Below, one piece after another: positions 26,947-36,389 of a stretch of 64,000 nt of DNA. The notes below the pieces were generated by a model. The model did not search any database, was not told where the DNA came from, and worked only from the letters and a program-made list of their open reading frames with translations. This DNA is from JAZKAR01 sp040389065. GTDB taxonomy: Bacteria; Pseudomonadota; Gammaproteobacteria; Burkholderiales; Casimicrobiaceae. Both the position numbers and the translations under genes were made by a program. The DNA is taken from NCBI GenBank assembly GCA_040389065.1, contig JAZKAR010000025.1, positions 45,367 through 109,366 on the forward strand, given 5' to 3'. How positions within the stretch are numbered: the stretch's first letter is position 1; each line of letters starts with the position of its first letter.

Positions 26947-27266
26947 TACATCATCTCAGCTTATATTGAATTTCTCTATTCTAAACGAATCGATCGGCTT
27001 AGCGCGTACTGACATACGTATATGCCAAGATTTTATCTTTAGAAGTTCCGTAGTTGGTTTTTTTCGGCGTGGGACGCCCCGCGTTATAGCAACTTGCCTT
27101 ACTGCCTGTAATGTCTGCATTGCTATGCGAGGCATACCATCCACTTGATAGAACCCAAGTGCATAACTTCTAATCTTTTAGGGCGTATATAAACGCTGCT
27201 AAAATCCCCTATCTTTTCCCAAATTCCCATAATCATCTCCCAAATCAATTACCAGGAGTTATCAGC
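26947..27266. other. Intergenic region between divergent metG and mrp
   Basis: A 320-base gap with a TTAGAAG-family element at 27039-27173 in its middle. Both promoters must flank or overlap the element. AGGAG just before the mrp start (27252-27256) is its ribosome binding site. Confidence 0.55.
27039..27173 (-). repeat. TTAGAAG-family palindromic element, copy 4
   Basis: Left end TTAGAAGTTCCGTAGTTGG, right end CAAGTGCATAACTTCTAA. The core contains GGCGTGGGACGCCCCGCG and GCAACTTGCCTTACTGC, in the minus orientation and nearly identical to copy 6. Confidence 0.85.
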
Positions 27267-28349
27267 GTGATAAGTGAAATACAGGTAGTAGAACACTTTA
27301 AGTCTTGGGCAGGCTTAAATAGCCCAGATATCTATGTGACCCATGAGCATATTAAAGCCATTCAAGTACGTGAAAATCTTGTTTTTGCTGATGTTGAAGT
27401 AGGCTACCCCTGTCTGAGCCAAACTGAAACGATTCGTTCAACGATAGAAACTTATCTTAAAACTCTTCACCCCTCCCTTCAGGTTCAACTTAATATAAAA
27501 ATTGTGATTGTTCCACACAAGGTACGCCATGGTTTGAAATTAATGCCTGGCGTTAAAAATATTATTGCTGTTGCGTCAGGTAAGGGGGGGGTAGGAAAAT
27601 CAACTACAGCGGTCAATATAGCCTTAGCCTTACAGCGTGAAGGCGCATCGGTCGGAATTTTAGACGCAGATATATATGGCCCTTCCATTCCTACTATGTT
27701 ACGGCTTGAAGGTAAACCTAGCGTTGAAGAAGGTGAAAAGGGTTGGTGGCCTTTAACAGCATACGGTATTGAAGCTATTTCAATTGGAGTATTAATTGAA
27801 GAAGACACTCCGATGGTTTGGCGAGGCCCAATGGTTACTTCTGCATTAGAACAACTTTTAAGAGAAACAAGGTGGCGTAATTTAGATTACTTAGTGGTTG
27901 ATTTACCTCCAGGCACTGGTGATATACAACTTACTTTAAGCCAAAAAGTACCTTTAAGTGGAGCTGTTATTGTTACCACACCACAAGACATTGCTCTTCT
28001 TGATGTCAAGAAAGGATTAAAAATGTTCGAAAAGGTAAACGTGCCCATTTTAGGAATAATAGAAAATATGAGCTTACATACTTGTAGTCAATGCGGACAC
28101 ACCGAAGCTATTTTTGGCAGTGGAGGAGGACATCACCTGGCAGAAGATTATAATGCGCCCTTTTTAGGACAATTACCTTTAGATATAAAAATTCGAGAGC
28201 ATTCCGATAGCGGCACACCAATTGTTATTAGCGACCCTCTTAGCCCTATTACCCAGGCTTATATTAATTTGGCCCGAAGAATGAGCATTCAATTGGCTCA
28301 TACAGGTCGTGAATTTTCACATAAATTCCCTCAAATTATTATGCAATAA
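27267..28349 (+). CDS. mrp: Mrp/ApbC iron-sulfur carrier ATPase
   Basis: P-loop ATPase that carries and delivers Fe-S clusters. An N-terminal MIP18-like domain (1-85) is followed by the deviant Walker A GKGGVGKST (105-113), DADIYGPSIPTM, LVVDLPPGTGD and the cluster-binding pair in CSQCGHTEAIFG (about 270). The 360 residues are typical. The start follows AGGAG. The last 15 residues (HTGREFSHKFPQIIM) extend slightly past the domain. No dcd gene follows, unlike many Burkholderiales. Confidence 0.96.
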   Translation: MISEIQVVEHFKSWAGLNSPDIYVTHEHIKAIQVRENLVFADVEVGYPCLSQTETIRSTIETYLKTLHPSLQVQLNIKIVIVPHKVRHGLKLMPGVKNIIAVASGKGGVGKSTTAVNIALALQREGASVGILDADIYGPSIPTMLRLEGKPSVEEGEKGWWPLTAYGIEAISIGVLIEEDTPMVWRGPMVTSALEQLLRETRWRNLDYLVVDLPPGTGDIQLTLSQKVPLSGAVIVTTPQDIALLDVKKGLKMFEKVNVPILGIIENMSLHTCSQCGHTEAIFGSGGGHHLAEDYNAPFLGQLPLDIKIREHSDSGTPIVISDPLSPITQAYINLARRMSIQLAHTGREFSHKFPQIIMQ

Positions 28350-28578
28350 AATCAGACAAAAGCTAATGTATTCATTAAGAGTTTTAGTTAATTCATACCA
28401 AATGCTTTATCTAAACTGTTTTTAAAATACAACATAGGCTTTTAGCTTTTTCTTGTGATGGGAGATAGCATGTTTTAAGCTTTACCCTCTCAAGATTTAA
28501 TTTATAAAAAAAGAATTCTACAAAAACGTGGAATTTATATGGTCAATTATTTTTATGGTGTAAGGACGAGGTCAGAAA

Positions 28579-28950
28579 ATGCAAATTAAACGTATTGGTT
28601 TAGGATGGACAGCTGTCATTCTATTAGTATCTCTTTCGATGGTTGCAATGGCATCTTCTCTACCCTGGGAAAGCCCTTTAAATAACCTTCAAAAATCTTT
28701 ATCAGGCCCTACCGCTAAAGCTATTGCTTTAATCGGTTTGTTTGTTGCAGGAGGCTTATTAGTATTCGGAGGAGAACTATCTGACTTTGGACGCAGAATT
28801 ACCTGGATGTGTTTAGCTATTTCTGTCATGTTGGCAGGTAAAAGCTTCTTATCTATCTTCTCAACCGACTCTGCCTCTTCAGCATTAGTATTTAATGAGC
28901 AAAGTATACCTATGCCATCTCTAGGCAGCATAAGCAGTTTATCAACTTAA
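28579..28950 (+). CDS. Solitary VirB2/TrbC-like pilin
   Basis: The 123 residues carry a signal-like helix (1-26) and PWESPLNNLQKSLSGPTAKA, the classic start of mature TrbC/VirB2 type IV secretion pilins, then two hydrophobic helices (about 46-66 and 74-92) joined by a short GELSDFGRR turn, and a Ser-rich tail. VirB2 homologues form the conjugative or secretion pilus. The gene stands alone between mrp and secA with its own AGGACGAGG site, with no other vir or trb genes, so it is a relic, an off-locus subunit or something recruited to another role. Confidence 0.78.
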   Translation: MQIKRIGLGWTAVILLVSLSMVAMASSLPWESPLNNLQKSLSGPTAKAIALIGLFVAGGLLVFGGELSDFGRRITWMCLAISVMLAGKSFLSIFSTDSASSALVFNEQSIPMPSLGSISSLST

Positions 28951-28965
28951 ATTTACAACGTTTTA

Positions 28966-28991
28966 ACGTATGTACTAACCAAAACATACGT
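28966..28991 (+). terminator. Hairpin downstream of the VirB2-like gene
   Basis: ACGTATGT (28966-28973) and ACATACGT (28984-28991) with a ten-base loop, 16 bases past the stop. Confidence 0.5.
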
Positions 28992-29010
28992 CTCTACATT
29001 AACTTATTTA

Positions 29011-29065
29011 AATGGCATGTCTAGCATAATATTGAAAAACATTATGCTTATTAGGCATGCCAATT
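29011..29065 (+). terminator. Second, longer hairpin before secA
   Basis: AATGGCATG pairs with CATGCCAATT, and inside it AGCATAAT pairs with ATTATGCT around a GAAAAAC loop; T-rich sequence follows. It forms a long imperfect stem and is the better terminator candidate of the two. Confidence 0.6.
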
Positions 29066-29206
29066 TTCTTTTATATCAATAGTTTTTCTATTAATATTAA
29101 ATCTCATTGCAAGCTGTATTCCAATAGAATAGTTCCATTTACATGCAACACCATTGTCATTTGCTCAGAATTGTTCAAATTGTAAAATTTTAGTGCTACG
29201 CCACTA

Positions 29207-29215
29207 TGTTACAAT
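29207..29215 (+). promoter_or_regulatory. Candidate extended -10 promoter of secA
   Basis: TGTTACAAT is an extended -10 (TGnTANNNT). The -35 region (about 29187-29193) is weak, as expected for this class. Transcription would start near 29222, about 28 bases before the secA ATG and downstream of an in-frame upstream ATG at 29154, supporting the shorter secA. Confidence 0.45.
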
Positions 29216-29249
29216 CTCGAAACTACTTGATCCAGGATTACGATTCACC

Positions 29250-31979
29250 ATGATTAGCTTTCTCCTTCGCAAAATCATCGGCAGCCGCAACGACCGTCTT
29301 ATTAAACAATTGAGTCACAAGGTTGAGCGAATTAATACTCTAGAAACGAGTATTGCTGCACTTAATGATGAACACCTCCGCATGAAGACTGTCTCTTTTA
29401 AAGAGCGAGTAAACAATGGTGAATCGCTAGACGCTCTCCTTCCCGAAGCCTTCGCTGTCGTTCGTGAAGCAGCCAAACGTGTTTATGAAATGCGCCACTT
29501 TGATGTGCAGCTCATCGGCGGAATGGTTTTGCATAATGGAAATATCGCTGAAATGCGCACAGGAGAAGGTAAAACGCTAGTTGCAACCTTGCCTGTTTAT
29601 TTAAACGCACTGGCAGGAAAAGGGGTACATGTCGTTACTGTTAACGATTACCTCGCTCAGCGTGATGCCGAAATGATGGGTCGCATCTATAGTTTTCTCG
29701 GCTTAACAACAGGCATCAATCTTTCACATATTAGTACTGCCAGAAAACAAGCTGCTTATGCAGCCGATATCACGTATGGAACCAATAACGAATTTGGATT
29801 TGATTACTTACGCGATAATATGGAGTTTCATCGCAGCGAGCAGCGCCAGCGAGGACATTTTTTTGGCGTTATTGATGAAGTTGATTCGATTCTAATTGAT
29901 GAGGCACGAACCCCTCTTATTATTTCTGGTCAAGGGGAAGGCGATACAGCGCTGTATCAAATTGTAGATCAAATTATCCCTCAACTTACCCGACAACAAG
30001 CAGAAGAAGGCGAAGGCGATTTTTACGTTGATGAAAAAGCACGCCAAGTTTTTCTTTCCGATAACGGACACGAAAAAGCTGAACAGCTTTTAACTGATAT
30101 AGGTCTTCTTGAAGAAGGTACCAGCCTTTACGATTTAAAAAACGTAGAGCTTATGCATCACCTCAATGCTGCCTTAAAAGGTCACACGCTGTACGAGCGT
30201 GATAAAGATTACGTTGTACAAAATGATGAAGTCATTATTGTTGATGAATTCACAGGGCGGCTCATGGCTGGCAGACGTTGGTCTGATGGTTTGCATCAAG
30301 CTGTTGAAGCAAAAGAGCGTGTTACGATTCAAAAAGAAAACCAAACACTAGCCTCTATTACATTTCAAAATTATTTCCGTATTTATAATAAATTAGCAGG
30401 GATGACAGGTACGGCTGATACCGAAGCAGCAGAATTTCAAGAAATTTATAATCTTGAAACCATCATTATCCCTACGCATCGGCCTATTACACGAAAAGAT
30501 CATATGGATTTGATCTTCAGAAATGCGTCAGGTAAACACAATGCGATTATCACTGATATTAAATCATGCTATGAACGCAGCCAACCTGTTCTAGTTGGAA
30601 CAACGTCGATTGAAAGCTCAGAGCTACTTTCTCGTTTACTACAAAAAGAGAACTTCCCCCACCAAGTGCTTAACGCCAAACATCATGAGCGCGAAGCAGA
30701 GATCATTGCTCAAGCAGGGCGTCCTAAAATGATAACCATTGCCACCAATATGGCAGGACGCGGAACAGATATTGTTCTGGGGGGAAGCATCGAACACCAA
30801 ATTCAAGAAATACGATTGAATGAATCGCTTGATGAACAGCAAAAACATCAACAGATCGATACCATTCGTTCTGATTGGAAAGTATTACATGATACAGTTA
30901 TAGAGGCAGGCGGCCTTCATATTATTGGCACAGAACGCCATGAATCTCGCCGCATTGATAATCAATTACGTGGTCGCGCCGGTAGGCAAGGTGATATAGG
31001 CTCTAGCCGCTTTTATCTTTCTGTTGAAGATCCGCTCATACGCGTTTTCGCAGGCGATCGTATGGCCTCTATGATGGATCGTCTCAATATGCCTGAAGAC
31101 GAGGCTGTAGAGCATCCTTGGGTTACAAAAGCGATTGAATCTGCACAGCGCAAAGTAGAAGCTCGTAATTTCGACATGCGTAAACATGTTCTTGAATACG
31201 ATAACGTTGCCAATGAACAGCGTAAAGTTATTTACGAACAACGCAATATCATTCTTGATAAACATGATGTTAGCGAAACCATTCGTGACATGATGCAAGG
31301 TTATTTGAATGATCAGTTTCGTACATTTGTTCCGCTTGAAAGCATTTTAGAAGATTGGGATCTAGCGGGCTTAGAATATTGGTTACATAACGAGCTTCGT
31401 TATACACCCGAAGAAATAGAAGACATTAAAGGAAAAGAAACCGATAAAACAATGCTAGAAGCCATCTCGGCTGCTGCCTTAATACATTATGCGTATCGCG
31501 AATCACAACTTGGCGCCGATCACGCGCGTCATTTTGAACGCGTTATGATGTTGCAAGTGTTAGATCAATTATGGCGCGAACACTTATCTGCCTTAGACCA
31601 TTTACGCCATGGTATTCATTTACGAGGCTATGCACAAAAAGATCCTAAACAAGAATATAAGCGTGAAGCTTTTTCAATGTTTGAGACTCTTTTGTATAAT
31701 TTCCGTGCAGAAGTTGTGCGTTCCTGCCTAACAGTTCAAGTACAATCAGCCGATGATATTCTTGCCGCAGAAGCAGCACAGGCTGAATTTTTAAAGCAAC
31801 TAGAAACTTCGTTAGGTGAGTTTTCGCTACCCGAAGAAGATAATTTTCTAACCAAAAATAATTCAGACCACAATACAAATCTGGTAGCCCCAGATGCTGC
31901 TTCTCATGTTTCACGTAATGATCCATGCCCTTGTGGATCTGGTTTGAAATATAAAAACTGCCACGGAAAAATTGCTTAA
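29250..31979 (+). CDS. secA: Protein translocase ATPase SecA
   Basis: Motor of the Sec pathway, pushing unfolded preproteins through SecYEG. From the ATG giving MISFLLRKIIGSRNDRLIKQ it is 909 residues, the normal length; the frame stays open 32 codons upstream, but that extension lacks SecA similarity and spans the candidate promoter. Visible are RTGEGKTL (Walker A), the VIDEVDSILIDEARTPLIISG DEAD region, ATNMAGRGTDIVLGG, QLRGRAGRQGD and a C-terminal zinc motif RNDPCPCGSGLKYKNCHG that binds SecB and lipids. Confidence 0.97.
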   Translation: MISFLLRKIIGSRNDRLIKQLSHKVERINTLETSIAALNDEHLRMKTVSFKERVNNGESLDALLPEAFAVVREAAKRVYEMRHFDVQLIGGMVLHNGNIAEMRTGEGKTLVATLPVYLNALAGKGVHVVTVNDYLAQRDAEMMGRIYSFLGLTTGINLSHISTARKQAAYAADITYGTNNEFGFDYLRDNMEFHRSEQRQRGHFFGVIDEVDSILIDEARTPLIISGQGEGDTALYQIVDQIIPQLTRQQAEEGEGDFYVDEKARQVFLSDNGHEKAEQLLTDIGLLEEGTSLYDLKNVELMHHLNAALKGHTLYERDKDYVVQNDEVIIVDEFTGRLMAGRRWSDGLHQAVEAKERVTIQKENQTLASITFQNYFRIYNKLAGMTGTADTEAAEFQEIYNLETIIIPTHRPITRKDHMDLIFRNASGKHNAIITDIKSCYERSQPVLVGTTSIESSELLSRLLQKENFPHQVLNAKHHEREAEIIAQAGRPKMITIATNMAGRGTDIVLGGSIEHQIQEIRLNESLDEQQKHQQIDTIRSDWKVLHDTVIEAGGLHIIGTERHESRRIDNQLRGRAGRQGDIGSSRFYLSVEDPLIRVFAGDRMASMMDRLNMPEDEAVEHPWVTKAIESAQRKVEARNFDMRKHVLEYDNVANEQRKVIYEQRNIILDKHDVSETIRDMMQGYLNDQFRTFVPLESILEDWDLAGLEYWLHNELRYTPEEIEDIKGKETDKTMLEAISAAALIHYAYRESQLGADHARHFERVMMLQVLDQLWREHLSALDHLRHGIHLRGYAQKDPKQEYKREAFSMFETLLYNFRAEVVRSCLTVQVQSADDILAAEAAQAEFLKQLETSLGEFSLPEEDNFLTKNNSDHNTNLVAPDAASHVSRNDPCPCGSGLKYKNCHGKIA

Positions 31980-32036
31980 TAAGTTTTTTTGCTAACACTC
32001 TTGTTATAAAAAATACGTTAAAGGTATCACTTAATA

Positions 32037-32074
32037 TTCTCCGACCCCATGCAAACCATGATCAGGTCGGAGAA
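32037..32074 (+). terminator. Hairpin downstream of secA
   Basis: TTCTCCGACC (32037-32046) pairs with GGTCGGAGAA (32065-32074), a perfect ten-base stem 58 bases past the secA stop. Confidence 0.6.
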
Positions 32075-32222
32075 ACTCTTAATATGCTTTACACCGCTAT
32101 GTTTTACCCCACCTAAGCACGTTCTATTACATTTTAAGTTAAATACTTTGGTACACCCTTCTTAAATTACTATATTTACCCAAGCAAATCCCTAAATTAA
32201 GCAGAAAATCAGGGGGAAAAGT

Positions 32223-32330
32223 ATGAAATTTTTCTACACAACTCACTCTAAGCTAAAAAAAACATCACGTGTTATGAATGATATTGGTTACAGTACCTAT
32301 AAGTGTTTAGCTATAAATAGCGTTATATAA
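32223..32330 (+). CDS. Possible 35-residue peptide
   Basis: A frame MKFFYTTHSKLKKTSRVMND... follows a purine-rich AGGGGGAAAA at normal spacing. The peptide is basic and has no recognisable motif. In a 550-base gap a frame this short can arise by chance; the ribosome site is its only support. Confidence 0.25.
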   Translation: MKFFYTTHSKLKKTSRVMNDIGYSTYKCLAINSVI

Positions 32331-32529
32331 ATACTAACTGACCGCATAGCACATCATTTAAATAAACGTTTTCGGTTAAAACATGAAAATTGATCAAAAA
32401 TTATAATAGGAGCTTAATCCATAACCCTATTTATACAGCGAAACAAAATGTGCTCGCTGATAGCCCCCGATGACACACCCTAAAAACTTATAAAAGTAGG
32501 TGTGGCAGAATCTATAAAGGAAACACATT

Positions 32530-33252
32530 ATGCTAGCAATTATTGGCGGTAACTCTTTAGAACGTTTAGATAACCTTGAGATTCTTGAACATCGAATAGT
32601 ACGCAGCAGCTACGGGGAAACCTCAAGCCCCTGTATATTTGGGCGAATCGCAGGAAAAGAGGTTGTCTTTTTAGCACGCCATGGTCATGGAGGGCATATT
32701 CCTCCTCAGCAGGTTAATTATCGTGCCAATATCGATGCATTACACAGAGTAGGCGTAAAACAAATTATAGCTATCGTTTCAGCAAACTCTCTTGATGATG
32801 AAAGGCTTCCTGTCGGTTCCATTTTATTGCCTGATCAATTGATTGACTATACAAGTGATCGAGAAAATACTTTTTTTGAAAATCAAGATAGCAGAAATAT
32901 CCCTTTTGATAGCCCTTTTGATGCTACTCTACGAGACTGTATCCTAAATGCCTCTCATATTCACTCTATTAACTTAGTAAATACTGCGACTATCGCTATC
33001 TTATCAGGGCCACGCATGCCTACCCGTGCAGAGGCTTTGCGCTTGCAACGTGATGGCTCTATTGCCTATGCTTTCACCCCAATGCCTGAAGCTATTTTAG
33101 CGAATGAAAAAGGGATAAGTTATGCCAATATTGCCTTAGTTGTCGCACCTTTAGGGTGTAATGATATAAGTTGTACAAATCCAAATCTTTTGAAAACAGG
33201 CACAAGTGCTGTTCGTAAGCTTTTAGAAACATTGCTAGCACAAAACTTTTAA
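32530..33252 (+). CDS. S-methyl-5'-thioinosine phosphorylase-like (MTAP/PNP family)
   Basis: The MTAP/MTIP family splits methylthioadenosine or methylthioinosine with phosphate in purine and methionine salvage. The 240 residues show AIIGGNSLERL, LARHGHGGHIPPQQVNYRAN and DQLIDYTSDRENTFF, as in the Pseudomonas MTIP. Several usual positions differ: VSANSL where VNAVGGI is common, AFTPMPEA in place of the GMTGMPEA-like purine pocket, and GPRMPTRAEA in place of GPRLET. It is therefore a diverged member and its substrate is uncertain. It is a monocistronic unit. Confidence 0.8.
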   Translation: MLAIIGGNSLERLDNLEILEHRIVRSSYGETSSPCIFGRIAGKEVVFLARHGHGGHIPPQQVNYRANIDALHRVGVKQIIAIVSANSLDDERLPVGSILLPDQLIDYTSDRENTFFENQDSRNIPFDSPFDATLRDCILNASHIHSINLVNTATIAILSGPRMPTRAEALRLQRDGSIAYAFTPMPEAILANEKGISYANIALVVAPLGCNDISCTNPNLLKTGTSAVRKLLETLLAQNF

Positions 33253-33636
33253 ATAACGGACTCTCCTTTTTTTGTTAAAAATGGAGAGTTTGCTTATCTC
33301 TTTATTTTTTTTAAGCTAATTTCAAACTAGCTTTCTGTAATATTATTTCCCCACCAGTTACAACATCTTTATAATTAAACACTTAACCAAAAAATATCTT
33401 GGCTTTATTTGATTTATGTGATTTAATTGCAAGTTCTCGTAACTGTATCGAACTTTTAAAGTCTACTCTTGAGCACTTAAACTAGCCTGTTAGTTTATTG
33501 CTTATAAATCAAGAATTTAAATTTCAACAAAGAAAGCAGAAATCGTTTCTGCATTTATAAATACGGGTATTTTGTCTAGTAAAAATTTCTTTTTATACAT
33601 TTAATTTATTTTTGCTTTATTCACTAAGGATCTATC
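33253..33636. other. Intergenic region upstream of the exopolysaccharide locus
   Basis: A 384-base AT-rich gap. It opens with a hairpin (33260-33289) and should contain the promoter for the epimerase gene; AAGGATCT precedes its ATG-equivalent start. No gene or repeat was found. Confidence 0.5.
33260..33289 (+). terminator. Terminator downstream of MTIP-like gene
   Basis: ACTCTCC (33260-33266) and GGAGAGT (33283-33289) enclose a loop with a T-run; eight bases past the stop. Confidence 0.6.
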
Positions 33637-34773
33637 GTGAAAAAGGTTTTGCTTGTATTTGGAACTCGTCCAGAAGCCATCAAAATGGCGCCTTTGGTAC
33701 ATGCTTTACGCTCTAACCCCTATTTCGATGCTCGTGTATGCGTAACAGCACAACATCGTCATATGCTTGATCAAGTCTTAGAGCTTTTTGAAATTACACC
33801 AGAATTTGATATGAACCTCATGCGTGAAGGACAAAGTCTAAGTTCCATTACAGCGCAAGTTCTAACAGATTTAGAAGAAATTTTTAAACAATTTTTACCA
33901 GACGTTGTGCTTGTTCATGGCGATACAACCACTTCTCTAGCTGCCAGTCTAGCGGCTTTTTATCATCGCGTACCTATTGGCCATGTGGAAGCAGGGTTGA
34001 GAACAGGTAACCTCTACTCCCCCTGGCCAGAAGAAATGAACAGGCAGGTAACAGATACCATTTCAACATGGTATTTTGCTCCTACACAAGAATCTAAGCA
34101 AAACCTTCTTAATGAAGGAATTCCTCAAGAAAAAATTCTTCTCACAGGCAATACTGTTATTGATGCTTTATTGCAAGTTGCAGAAAAGCAAAAAACAAAC
34201 AACGAATTACAAAATACTATAGCTGCTCAATTTCCCTTTTTGGATGCTAACAAACGTTTAATTTTAATCACAGGGCATCGCAGAGAAAATTTCGGAGAAA
34301 AATTCATTAATGTTTGCCAAGCTCTGAAAACAATTGCTCAAAAAAATCCTGATGTGCAACTTGTCTATCCTGTACATCTTAACCCCCAAGTACAAAAGCC
34401 GGTGAATGAAATTCTTTCAGGGTTAGACAACGTTTATCTACTTCCACCTCAAGAATATTTGCCTTTTGTTTTTTTAATGACGCGCTCCTATCTCATTATT
34501 ACAGATTCAGGAGGTGTTCAAGAAGAAGCCCCAGCACTTGGCAAACCAGTATTAGTTACACGCGATACAACAGAGCGCCCTGAAGCGATTGCAGCAGGTA
34601 CAGCAAAATTAGTAGGAACCGATCAATCTACGATTATTAAAGCTATTCAAGTACTGCTTGACTCTCCTGAAGAATATACAAAAATGGCTCATGCTCATAA
34701 TCCATATGGAGATGGAAAATCAAGCGAGCGTATTGTTGAAAAGCTTCAAGCTGATTTACAACTGAAAGGGTAA
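33637..34773 (+). CDS. wecB: UDP-N-acetylglucosamine 2-epimerase (non-hydrolysing)
   Basis: Interconverts UDP-GlcNAc and UDP-ManNAc in the cytoplasm. The 378 residues match WecB/MnaA: VFGTRPEAIKMAPL, TAQHRHMLDQVL, HGDTTTSLAASLAA, GHVEAGLRTGN, TGHRRENFG, YPVHLNPQVQ and DSGGVQEEAPALGKPVLV. It has no hydrolase or kinase fusion. It lies 123 bases before a processive glycosyltransferase and leads the polymer locus, so its product is probably used there. No UDP-ManNAc dehydrogenase (WecC) is present, so the sugar is probably used as ManNAc. Confidence 0.95.
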   Translation: MKKVLLVFGTRPEAIKMAPLVHALRSNPYFDARVCVTAQHRHMLDQVLELFEITPEFDMNLMREGQSLSSITAQVLTDLEEIFKQFLPDVVLVHGDTTTSLAASLAAFYHRVPIGHVEAGLRTGNLYSPWPEEMNRQVTDTISTWYFAPTQESKQNLLNEGIPQEKILLTGNTVIDALLQVAEKQKTNNELQNTIAAQFPFLDANKRLILITGHRRENFGEKFINVCQALKTIAQKNPDVQLVYPVHLNPQVQKPVNEILSGLDNVYLLPPQEYLPFVFLMTRSYLIITDSGGVQEEAPALGKPVLVTRDTTERPEAIAAGTAKLVGTDQSTIIKAIQVLLDSPEEYTKMAHAHNPYGDGKSSERIVEKLQADLQLKG

Positions 34774-34896
34774 GCAAGCTTTTACTATCTTAGTATCAAT
34801 TATTTATGCAATATAGACTAAATCAGAAGTAATGCGGTTAGGAAAGCACGACTTAAACTTAAATCATTTTTTAAAGAAAATATTTTAAAAATAATT

Positions 34897-36387
34897 ATGC
34901 GTAACTCTATTAAAAAAACATTGTTTTTTATTATTGGTTTGTTAGTTTTTATAAACTCAACAAATTTTGCTTTAGCTTCTCCTGCCTCTGATAATTCTGC
35001 TTTAGTCTCTAATCCTCATATTGCTTCATTAGCAGAAAACTATCCTGGCTATAAACAGCAAGCGATATATTCTAGTACTACTAAACCTAGCACTTCTGAT
35101 ACAAGCTTTTCTGTGATAGGAATTTTACAGTGGGTAACTGTATTTATTACAGTAGGATTACTAGTGTATATGGTGCGTCACCTATGGTTTACATTTAATC
35201 GATTATTTGGTACACAACGCCATCCTTTTTTAGATATAGATACTGCAACATGGCCTACCGTTACAGTTTTTATTGCTGCGCATAATGAAGAAACGGTTAT
35301 TGCTAACGCGCTTAGAGCATTAATCGAAACCGACTACCCTTTAGATCGCTTAACCCTTACGCCTGTTAACGATCGTTCGACAGATCGTACTAAAGAAATT
35401 ATTGATGAATTTGTTGAGCGCCACCCCAATTTAATTAAACCTTTCCACCGTGTATCAGGAAAACCTGGTAAAGCTGCAGCGTTAAAAGATGCTACTGAAT
35501 TAGTCACCAGCGAAATTTTAATTATTTTTGATGCCGACTATATCCCATCTAAAGGACTCGTCAAACACTTAGTATCTGCCTTTTTTGATCCTGAAATTGG
35601 TGCAGTAATGGGCAGAGTTGTACCTTTGAATGTAGGCTCAAATTTATTAACTCGACTACTCGATTTGGAACGCTCAGGAGGTTATCAGGTAGATCAGCAA
35701 GCTAGAATGAATCTGAAATTAGTTCCTCAATACGGCGGCACTGTCGGTGGAGTACGAATATGCGCTTTAAAGAGTATTGGCGGATGGCATGATGACGTAT
35801 TAGCCGAAGATACTGATCTTACGTATCGTCTGTTGCTCAATGGCTGGAAAACTGCTTATCAAAATCGTTGCGAATGCTATGAAGAAGTTCCCGAAGCATG
35901 GCCTGTAAGAATGCGCCAGATTAAACGGTGGGCTAAAGGACATAACCAAGCTTTATTTCGTCATACTATTCCGCTAATGCGTGATCGCTCTATTCCTTTA
36001 ATTGAACGACTAGATGGATTTTTATTACTAGCAGTCTATATTGTGCCTATCATTGTACTTATTGGCTGGCTCATAAGCTTGCTTGCCATTTACTTTGACC
36101 ATTCCTCTTTAACAACTGGTTTGCTATGGACATTAGCATTTATAAGCTACTGCGGATTAGGCAATTTTTCTGCTTTTTTTGAAATCGGTGCAGCCGTTTA
36201 TTTAGATGATAATCAAAATCGGCTTCGCTTACTTCCTTTTACTTTATTTAGTTTTGTCATCAGTATGATAGCCATTTCGCAAGCTCTTTTAGAGCAAACC
36301 ATTATAGATCGTTTATTCAAACGTGCGTTTCATTGGGATAAGACAGTACGATATCAAAGACCTTCTATTCTTCAGAAAGCAGACTAA
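34897..36387 (+). CDS. Processive family 2 glycosyltransferase (polysaccharide synthase)
   Basis: Inner-membrane synthase of 496 residues. An N-terminal hydrophobic segment (1-28) and a second helix (about 72-94) come before the GT-A domain. Catalytic signatures of processive enzymes are present: Asp159 in VNDRSTD, DAD (212-214), ED (304-305) and QIKRW (341-345). Three or four C-terminal helices follow. It resembles BcsA/PgaC/NfrB-type synthases but has no PilZ domain. The sugar donor is inferred from the upstream epimerase. The bactofilin-like gene begins three bases after its stop. Confidence 0.9.
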   Translation: MRNSIKKTLFFIIGLLVFINSTNFALASPASDNSALVSNPHIASLAENYPGYKQQAIYSSTTKPSTSDTSFSVIGILQWVTVFITVGLLVYMVRHLWFTFNRLFGTQRHPFLDIDTATWPTVTVFIAAHNEETVIANALRALIETDYPLDRLTLTPVNDRSTDRTKEIIDEFVERHPNLIKPFHRVSGKPGKAAALKDATELVTSEILIIFDADYIPSKGLVKHLVSAFFDPEIGAVMGRVVPLNVGSNLLTRLLDLERSGGYQVDQQARMNLKLVPQYGGTVGGVRICALKSIGGWHDDVLAEDTDLTYRLLLNGWKTAYQNRCECYEEVPEAWPVRMRQIKRWAKGHNQALFRHTIPLMRDRSIPLIERLDGFLLLAVYIVPIIVLIGWLISLLAIYFDHSSLTTGLLWTLAFISYCGLGNFSAFFEIGAAVYLDDNQNRLRLLPFTLFSFVISMIAISQALLEQTIIDRLFKRAFHWDKTVRYQRPSILQKAD

Positions 36388-36389
36388 TT

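Larger units (their letters stand above)
31980..32529. other. Intergenic region between secA and MTIP gene
   Basis: The 550 bases contain a terminator-like hairpin (32037-32074) and a possible 35-codon gene (32223-32330). The remainder is AT-rich with no repeat of the TTAGAAG family. Confidence 0.5.

Noticed and set aside
28579..28950. Idea that the VirB2-like gene marks an integrated conjugative element
   Set aside because: Flanks are housekeeping genes with no integrase, repeats or other transfer genes.
29154..29249. N-terminal 32-codon extension of SecA
   Set aside because: Not SecA-like, and overlaps the candidate extended -10 promoter.
30966..31298. Minus-strand 110-codon frame inside secA
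   Set aside because: Complement of the strongly conserved SecA helicase region; shadow.
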